Assembly: GCA_031308135.1 (NCBI GenBank)
Contig: JAHLJT010009419.1
Span: 66,337,723 to 66,401,722, forward strand
DNA: 64,000 nt
Direction of reading: 5' to 3'
From: Acheta domesticus
Lineage: Eukaryota; Arthropoda; Insecta; Orthoptera; Gryllidae
The notes under the pieces were generated by a model. That model did no database searches, was not told where the DNA came from, and saw nothing but the letters and a program-made list of their open reading frames with translations. Positions 56,350 to 64,000 of the stretch are shown here, in pieces. The translations under genes were made by a program, and so were the position numbers. How positions within the stretch are numbered: the stretch's first letter is position 1; every line of letters starts with the position of its first letter.

Positions 56350-58254
56350 AGCTGGGTCATTCCATGCAAAAAAGTAGGAAATCTGACACTACATCTCAGA
56401 ATTTAAAAATATCTTGCCATCTTACTTATCATGATACCTGCATGAACCAGGTACAATATTTTTGTCTCATCATCCATTGTTTAGCAACAATGGGCACTTG
56501 AAATATTAGGTTAGCAGTCTGTAGACATTCCGTTTTGATTTTTTTCCGATGACATGCAAACAAGCAACAAATATGAAAGTGACACTATTGGTAGAAGAAA
56601 TGTAAAGGATAATTTTACGCTAAAGATTTTTTTTGACGTGAGTCTTTAACAATTAGGAAGTAAACAAATTCTAAAAAATGCAATAAATGGAAATGTAATA
56701 TTTTTAAATTCTTGAATTTTGGAAGAAAAATTGCTGAAACTACTTTCAAGCTACACTGTAAATTTCATCATGGAATCTTGAATGGTTTTAAAGTTATGAA
56801 TAAAAGTATCTAACTGGCGCTCCATAAACGAACTCAACTCAGCTGCTAGAGCCGCCGCGCCCCAGCGCTCTTCGTCAGCACTCGGAGTTTCTTTTTTCCT
56901 CCGCGGCGCGATGGTGGATTTCGCAAAACTCTTCTCTAGCTGTTAATTTTGCCGTACGAGCTACATGAAGAGATACGCCAAATTCGACCATTATTTTTTG
57001 TTCACTCCAACTTTTTGGTAAACACGTTAAAATCATATATTTCTCATTAGCTGTTTTCACATTTGAAAATTTTTCTTTGAAATGTGACAACATTTTTTCT
57101 CAATCATTGCTTTCTGTACTCACATGAAATAATTCAGAAACTGCTTTATTTACGGCACTCACCTTTCTCCTTGCGTAGGATTTCTCTCGGGTTTGTTTTC
57201 GCAATGACAATGGTGATTGACCCAGAGGATATAAAATGTTTACATTATTGATAGTGGCTTCCTCTGCAACTCCTGGGGCTACGTACTCCTCTTCCTTGAC
57301 GTTTTCACTTCACTGTTTCAGTTGAGTCACTAAGATCTGCATGGGGCATTTTGGATATTTTGTGACGACACAGATCGCATATTGCTTCACCTACCATACC
57401 TTCACTTCACCCCATAGCTCGTCATACGCAGTTTTTAACTGTTTTTTGACGTAAATAAATAAATAAATATTACCACTAAATTCGATATTTTCTTCCGCAT
57501 CGCCTCTGTTATCTTTCTCTTACCCACCCGACTTTTGTGCTTCTCAAGTCCGAATGGATTGCAGCACTAAAGCCTGTTAAACGTATTCACAATCTTTGTC
57601 ATTTTCTGTCACAATGTATCACTGGACAGAAACACACAAAAACTAAGCCTATAAACTGGTGTCAGGATCCCTTCGAAGGCATCGATGGATATCCCTAGGG
57701 AATGAACTTGGCGGTGCCTGCCTACGACCTTGCGTCACCCCTCGCTGGGCAAAGGCACGCGACTTTCAACCTTAAGAGCAAAATGCGCGTAAACTTTTTA
57801 TTTAATAACTTACGCATTTTTTAAGATTCCATCGCGACAGTTTGCAGAATGGTTATTTATTGGTTCTTCTTGCAATGTGTAAAGTATGAAAGAAAAGAAA
57901 ATATTACTTTTGAAGAAAAATGTATTTGTTTAATTTATTAGCATTTTTATTATAAACAAATATCTCAATCCTTAATATATTATCAACTGCTTAAAATATG
58001 ATCATTTATATTCAAAATAGTGTGCCTGTTTTTAAAGTTTTATTCATTTTATGAACGTCATAATTATTATCATTATTGAGTACATTGTGTCATCGTCCAT
58101 GTTTAACCCCTAATTGTTGCTAAACTGCTGAAGATATTAATTCCATAAATTGTCTTTTAACTGTTCATCATTAGTAGATTAATGTAATAAAATATGAAAA
58201 AAATCTGAGACTCACTGTCAGAATACCTGAAATTTTGCATGGAATGACCCAGCT
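56350..58254. mobile_element. 1.9-kb DNA transposon with terminal inverted repeats
   Basis: AGCTGGGTCATTCCATGCAA at 56350 is repeated perfectly in reverse at the right end (58234-58254), and weaker similarity (TCTGACA.TGAGTCTCAGA) continues inward for about 30 bp. It contains a broken minus-strand gene (56875-57265). I cannot assign a superfamily; the target duplication is unclear. Confidence 0.8.
56875..57265 (-). pseudogene. Broken gene inside the 1.9-kb transposon
   Basis: Minus-strand reading includes LSLRKQTREKSYARRKVSA, one stop, then MLSHFKEKFSNVKTANEKY, ILTCLPKSWSEQKIMVEFGV and a further stop. The LPKSWS..KI..EFGVS block resembles, from memory, uncharacterised transposon-linked proteins of invertebrates in which a helix-turn-helix-like motif follows. 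It is truncated and has stops. Confidence 0.5.
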
Positions 58255-58286
58255 ATAGTCACTAGTTCCTTTAGAATAGTGCAAAT

Positions 58287-58737
<451 letters not shown>

Positions 58738-59055
58738 GGAGTTTTATATCCCGCCCTCGGTGGCTTATTGGTTAGCGTGCTCGCTTTCCATGAAACAACC
58801 CCGAGCTCGATTCCCGGCCGGGTAAATTAGAACTGTGCGCTTTTCTTACAAATGTCTCAGTATCTATTGCTGTGTGACGATGAGAAAGCCCATCCTAAGC
58901 TTAAGAAGAGCGGTGTATACGGTAAAGGGAACGTGCTAACCACTCGAACTAACCTCGTGTTAACCATTCGAACACCCATGTCCTAGAGGCTGTGTCACAG
59001 CCGGTCAGCTAAGCCCCGTAGCAGGCTGTCGAGCCAAAGGACGGGAGTTTTATAT
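58738..59055 (+). mobile_element. tRNA-derived SINE with 12-bp target duplication
   Basis: GGAGTTTTATAT occurs at 58738-58749 and 59044-59055. Between them, about 294 bp start with CCCGCCCTCGGTGGCTTATTGG, containing an A box (TGGCTTATTGG, 58761-58771) and a B box (GAGCTCGATTCCC, 58803-58815). The perfect duplication shows a recent-enough LINE-mediated insertion. Confidence 0.88.
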
Positions 59056-60426
59056 ATTATACCAACACTTTCAATAAATTGCCAAATTGTAAAACTAACT
59101 CATTTTTATATTTTTTGCTTCTATAGTATTTATAAAGAAAGATTAAAAAATTATCTGCTGCCAACTCGTGACCTTGAAGGGTCTTACAGTTTTAAGCAGA
59201 GTATACGAAACATCCGAGAGTTCTCGCATGGGTACGCTAGTAGAGAGATCCGGACAAATAGATATAGATGTCGTAACGTATTTGTTGAATCAATAATAAA
59301 AGTAAATGAAAATATCTATGTTGAAAGGTAATTGCCGGTTTCTAAAATTATTTTGAAGATGACAGAAATATGTATGTTTAAAGATCTATGTGTTAGTAAC
59401 ATGTAGTATAAAACTTATTTGTTTAGGTAAATCAATTCATCATATCGTCGCAACATAACAGCAATACTGATCCACGAACCTGTACATTATGTATACATAA
59501 TAAATTGACAATATACTGAACCACCTAACAAAACACTATTAGCTTTGTTATTTGATTTGAAGAGCGAGATACTATGGATTTTGAAATGTGAATTATAGAA
59601 ACCAAGGAGTCTCAGAATTTTGTTATTAGATTATACATAAATATTTTAGATAAATTAATTTTTGCCAGTTTATAGAAAATATAGATGAATTAATTCACTG
59701 GGAGCAACTTACATGCGAAACAAAAGCAAGATTAGTCTTAATATGTAAAGGACCATTACTTAATTACATACCACTGCCCATATTGAAGAAAAATGTTCAA
59801 CAGAGTTGACCAAAACATATAAATATTTTCCATTTTACCAATTTGAACATGAGATATGTGTAAATAGTCATATCGAGAGTCATAACGAAAAGCTGCCTTG
59901 CTTCCTAGAGAATTATTCACATTTGCTTTCTTCTTTACTCTATTGTTTTCAATGGTGCGTGTTCTTTTGCAAGTCGCTCTTGCCTCTGCGTACCCATTCC
60001 GAATTTTAATAGGCTGCCCATCTCTTAGCACTTGTATTCTGTTTTGACAACTGTAACTTTCGTTTCGGCATTGTTCCAAACAATTTAATTTTCACAAATT
60101 CTGTAAAAGAAGAGGTTGTTTAGAAAATATACGATACCTGTATACGATACCTACATATTGTACATTGTACTTTACTGTATTTTGTACTATATATTTTTGT
60201 ACTTTTAACTTTCTAAATACTTTAAAACTCACATGTTTTCTTGCCACAATTTGTGTACCAAACGGACTAAGGACAAAGTTTGTACATAGAACGAAATTCC
60301 TGAAAGTAGTAAAGAACGTCAAATGTTCCACCAACGTTGAAAACAAACAAATCACCAACGAAAACTCACGGACTTTACATAGCACATGTTCAAACCCCAA
60401 TGAATTTCGTAATAATTCTGTCAAGA
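59056..60426. other. No feature recognised
   Basis: AT-rich DNA; no gene or defined element. ATACGATACCT is repeated at about 60130 and 60142. Confidence 0.5.
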
Positions 60427-60460
60427 CCGTCTAGAATAGATAATATACTATTCTAGACGG
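60427..60460. repeat. Perfect palindrome
   Basis: CCGTCTAGAATAG, an 8-base loop, then CTATTCTAGACGG. The arms extend three more bases each side with one mismatch. Function unknown. Confidence 0.9.
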
Positions 60461-60754
60461 CCTTTATTCTGGACATTGATGAAAACAGTAGAAGATCTCA
60501 GACCTCATCCTCTGGTGGCGCGCATTTAAACTATTGACATTGATCCACTATTGAATCTGTGATGTAAAGTGAGGCGAAAAATGTCCGGAAAAGTAATTAT
60601 TTTGTGAATATAGTAAGGTTTACGATTGTAAATCATAGCCTATGTTACTCCAGACCTTTAAAGGAAGCTACTACAAAAGTTTCGTCAGTATTGGTTCAGT
60701 AGATTCAGAGATTATCGCGCTGTAAGTCAGTGCAGTTCTGTCTTTATATATTAG

Positions 60755-60787
<33 letters not shown>

Positions 60788-61912
60788 CACACAGTGCATG
60801 AATCCTGGGAGATGGCAATATATTCCCCCATGGAACGTGAGATCCGGCGCCGACTTACAGGTAATTTGCGGTGTTTCCCCTCTTCGAGCATCTCGCCAGA
60901 GAGGCATCGCCTCAGAGAAAACAAGCTCTTTTAAGTTCCCGAATGGGAATTTCCCGATGTGGGAGGTAATCTAATGCATGTGCTTGTCAGGGGAGAGAAA
61001 GGGAAGGGTAAGAAAGGAAAGATCGCGTGCGGTTCCTTGACCCGTTTTTTAAAGTATTGCTCCGGAATTCGCCCAGTATGGATCGAAAAACAACAACAAG
61101 GAAAGTACTAATCAGAGCAACTGGGAGCTAGAATTCTCCTCCGAAGAAAGGCTGAGTGCGGCCTAACTATTTGGCTAGAGTAAAAAATCCCCCACCGTCG
61201 GAATTTGAACCGTGGGATCTGAGGAATCCCAGCCGGTTTGTGTTACGTTGTAATATTAGCTTCATGTTAGGAACACGTCTCTTGACAATGTCGACCTCGC
61301 ATAATGCCCCTAATCAGTGGTGTGATGGCTTCAGTACGGATTTCAGGAAATCTCATCTTGCAGGGAGGTATTCGGCCAGCGTGCTGATTTCCCTAGAGTT
61401 AATTCCGTTGATTCTGCTCGTATTTGGGTTATTAGCTGTATATTACGCGCTAGAGGAATCGACTGCATTCAGGCGAAACCTCGAATATTCGCTCACCTTC
61501 TAGAGCAGAACTATTTCCGGGAAATATACGGAAATAGTACAGAATAAACGGAAAAAGATTTTAATTAGCGTTATTGTTTTGGTAATTAGTACTGTTTCGT
61601 GCAACATAAAATGTTTGAAATACAGCGCCTTTTTGCGTTGACGAATTTTTAGAGGTTTTCGAGTCAATGTAGACTACTTGTTTACCGATACATTTTAAAA
61701 TATAAAACACGAGAGGTTTGCAATAGCAAAAATGCTGCAAACCACACAAAATGTTTTTCCAAAAAGTAGCTCGCGCAGATTGCTCAAGAACAGTATATCA
61801 AATACTTTTCTTAATACTTACTTAACACTATTACAAATTAAATATTTTAACAAAAACAATCTTCATGAACACCGTAATAACATACTGGTATAGAAGTAGT
61901 AAAGCGAGTATT
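60461..61912. other. Mixed region with (TA)n and possible repeats
   Basis: (TA)n at about 60752-60787. From 60790 to 61510 the DNA is richer in GC than its surroundings, and minus-strand 61195-61210 reads CGGTTCAAATTCC, a B-box-like sequence, without a clear A box. It may hold old SINE-like repeats. No coding sequence recognised. Confidence 0.4.
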
Positions 61913-62539
61913 CTACAGCTGTCGCCGTTTCTCGCTGCCTAATCTCCATTTCTTTCGATCTTCCCAAGCATCATCTTCTAAATCTCTCGCCACCATCATT
62001 GATCTTATGTCTTCCTCCCACTTCATTCTTGGTCTTCCTCTATATCTTTTTTCTTCAGGATGGTAATCCCGCATCATCTTTGGCAGTCGCTCACTGTCCA
62101 ACCTTCTCAAATGCCCATACCATAGCAAAGCCTTTGTTTCTATCAGTTCTAAGCAGTGGCGGTTCGTGACATTTTTTCCTGGTGGGGCCAGGTGTAAATG
62201 CACGAATATCATCTCAGAATCAATAACTTATTTAATTAAAGAATCATCATTTAATCAAGTGTTTAATTAATATTATTTATCAGTTAATTATACCTTTAAA
62301 TCTATAAGTTTTCTACAAAAAACAGAAGTAGGAATTTTTATTAAGTCACTTAATCAAATATCGGTATGTCAATGGAAACAAAAGATTTTTTTACAAAAAT
62401 TACGCTAATGCCATAGCTTATCTTTCGGAATGATGAAAGTTCGAAAAGGGAACGTATCGTAAAATTAAGGCAAGTTGACTTCGACTTGTTATGCCAATTG
62501 TTTAACTGGCTTGCAGAGAAATAAAATCAGCTACATGTC

Positions 62540-63221
62540 TTTCTACATTTCCTCCAAATACACTTCACACATATAGTTTAGCAGCTCTTTCTTTGTCATG
62601 TGTGAGTTATATTTATAAATAGAAGAATTGTTTAAATGATCATCTAACACACTATCTAGATTGCCGAGTAACGATTAGTCTAAAAAATTGCCACGGTCTT
62701 TTGAATATTCAGATTCATCATGCCCTCTCAATGCTACTAGTTCATGAATGACGAGTGCCATGGTACTTAACTAAACACTCAGTTATTCTACCTAAAATGT
62801 CTATTTTTTGCGACTTGTTCATTATGTTTCTTGATTGAAATTTTCATCGCTGAATCAATGTGTACAACAATATTCACAGTTCCAAATGTTTTAAATTTGC
62901 AAGCATTTTCTAAATGCAATGCACTTTCTTCGTGTTTCTTTATCCTTTCGCTCAAATGTTTCAGATCCTTACAGCCTACTGTCGTCCACAATCCCTCACC
63001 AAATAATAAACAATAAAAGCAAAATTAGCTTGTTTTCACTCACAGTCAACCATGATTTTTTTCTGAAACCTCGAAATACAGAATGTTTGTTTCTTCTTTC
63101 CATCAACTTGTGTAAATGATAAGTCAATCGGTTGATATGCTCCTAACCGTTTAATATCATTTTTTTCTTCAAATCTGAGTGAAGAAAACGGAAAACAGTG
63201 TAATGAATCCACTGAGTTCAT
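62540..63221 (-). pseudogene. hAT transposase fragments
   Basis: Minus strand, in order: SLRFEEKNDIKRLG (63221 on), FCFYCLLFGEGLWTTVG and CKDLKHLSERIKKHEESALH (zinc-finger region), ISIKKHNEQVAKNRHF, then ALRGHDESEYSKDRGNFLD and NNSSIYKYNSHMTKKELLNY. These are recognisable blocks of animal hAT transposases with a TTF-type zinc finger. Stops and frame shifts separate them; the catalytic DDE and dimerisation parts are absent. Confidence 0.85.
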
Positions 63222-63279
63222 CTTACAGCGCGCAGAACTTCACGTGCACTTTGAAAACGGCGCGCTCAGACTGCCGTTT

Positions 63280-63480
63280 CTCTGCGAAGGGCCCGCTGGT
63301 GCGGGCCCCTAGGGCCAGCTAAAATTAGCAAGCAGTGGTCGCGCCCAGTACGAAAGGGCGGTGACCTTGTAAACGGAGTGGGTTTACCGGTCTGGGGCCC
63401 ATGCAGGCCGGGCCCCTTGAGCACTACTAACGCTATCTTTGAGTGCGGCAAGGAACTATGACCCTCAATTCTTGGTTATT
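63280..63480. other. GC-rich tract inside the hAT element
   Basis: A CpG- and G-rich stretch (GGGCCCGCTGGTGCGGGCCC near 63290, then GGGGCCCATGCAGGCCGGGC) unlike the AT-rich rest of the element. It could be captured sequence or part of a subterminal region. No gene recognised. Confidence 0.4.
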
Positions 63481-64000
63481 GGGACTTGGAATGAGTTCTG
63501 GGGACGAATTATCTATCTTCACGAATAAAGAATTCCAATGAAGTACTACAATTATGACAAATATATTACTGTAAAGATATATAAACATTTTTGTGATTTA
63601 TTAAATATTGGTGGGGCCCGGCCCCTGTGACCCCTTAGGACGAGCCGCCCCTGGTTCTAAGGTTGATTTTCCAGGTTTCATTATTTCTATTATTCTTTGA
63701 TTTCTTATTCTTTCCTTTCTTGTAACCTGACAACACCGCCTCCAGTATTCCATTTCTGTTCCTTGGATCCTACTTTTATCCCTGGCATTAATAGTCCATA
63801 ACTCAGCTCCATATGTGAATCCACTTTCAACAATTGTTTTATACAATGTAATTTTTGTGCTTCTTTTTATGTTTGAATTCCATGTCAATGGATCTAAAGA
63901 TCTTATAACTTTCCTACCTCTTTTCGTTTTGTTTAGAACGTCTTTGCTATCACGACCATCACTTGTTAAAGTTACACCCAGATAGTTGAATTACTAGTAT

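Larger units (their letters stand above)
62154..63653 (-). mobile_element. hAT DNA transposon, 1500 bp, inserted in a LINE
   Basis: Ends are CAGTGGCGGTTCGTG and, reverse-complemented, CAGGGGCGGCTCGTCC. A perfect 8-bp duplication GTTCTAAG flanks it (62146-62153 and 63654-63661). It carries fragments of a hAT transposase on the minus strand, so it derives from an autonomous element. It is internally deleted. Confidence 0.95.
61913..64000 (-). pseudogene. LINE reverse transcriptase, 3' part, split by a hAT insertion
   Basis: Minus strand from the window end: YLGVTLTSDGRDSKDVLN, TLYKTIVESGFTYGAELWT, EYWRRCCQVTRKERIRNQR, then past the insertion ALLWYGHLRRLDSERLPKMM and RGRPRMKWEEDIRSM, stop at 61913. 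This is the thumb and C-terminal tail of an insect non-LTR ORF2 protein. The frame is unbroken across the two parts if the insertion (62154-63653) and one copy of its duplication are ignored. Two stop codons near 63990 show it is dead. The element continues past the window. Confidence 0.88.

Noticed and set aside
58750..58830. Possible tRNA gene
   Set aside because: No complete cloverleaf; the target duplication shows it is a SINE.

Overview
The window is nuclear DNA from an animal, almost certainly an insect. Two spliced genes dominate it. Both have GT-AG introns from 78 bp to more than 7 kb, AT-rich non-coding DNA and many degraded transposons. The large introns, the mix of LINE, hAT, SINE and foldback relics and the protein sequences fit a large polyneopteran-type genome (stick insect, cockroach or similar). 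I cannot name the species.

Layout. (1) 1-8505: no recognisable gene. It holds a CpG-rich block at about 2560-2800 that looks like a promoter, a GC-rich repeat-like tract at about 5340-6300, and a tRNA-derived SINE at about 7500. (2) 8510-40540, plus strand: a dystrobrevin gene with 18 coding exons, predicted 772 aa, with EF-hand-like region, ZZ zinc finger and paired coiled coils. Its introns carry four minisatellites (16-, 18-, 13- and 35-bp units), two foldback or MITE elements with clear ends, a 1.1-kb terminal-inverted-repeat element and LINE relics. (3) 40541-45675: tail-to-tail gap that must include the dystrobrevin 3' UTR. (4) 45676-52783, minus strand: a DDX24-type DEAD-box RNA helicase gene with 10 coding exons, predicted 737 aa. 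All the helicase motifs I looked for are present, but motif II reads DETD instead of DEAD. (5) 52784-64000: no host gene recognised. It holds foldback elements, a 1.9-kb inverted-repeat transposon with a broken gene, a SINE with a perfect 12-bp target duplication, and a LINE reverse-transcriptase tail split by a 1500-bp hAT transposon with an 8-bp target duplication.

The two genes are unrelated in function. Dystrobrevin is a cytoplasmic scaffold of the dystrophin complex at the membrane; DDX24 is a nucleolar helicase linked to ribosome biogenesis. They are convergent and do not look co-regulated. I see no prokaryotic feature, CRISPR array, rRNA or intact tRNA gene, and no evidence for a new biological system. 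The most interesting points are the nested, still readable transposon insertions, the DETD helicase motif, likely alternative isoforms of both genes, and a CpG-dense 18-bp satellite that adjoins a SINE body. Exon boundaries were worked out by hand from reading-frame continuity, splice signals and recalled family sequence; no alignment was run.
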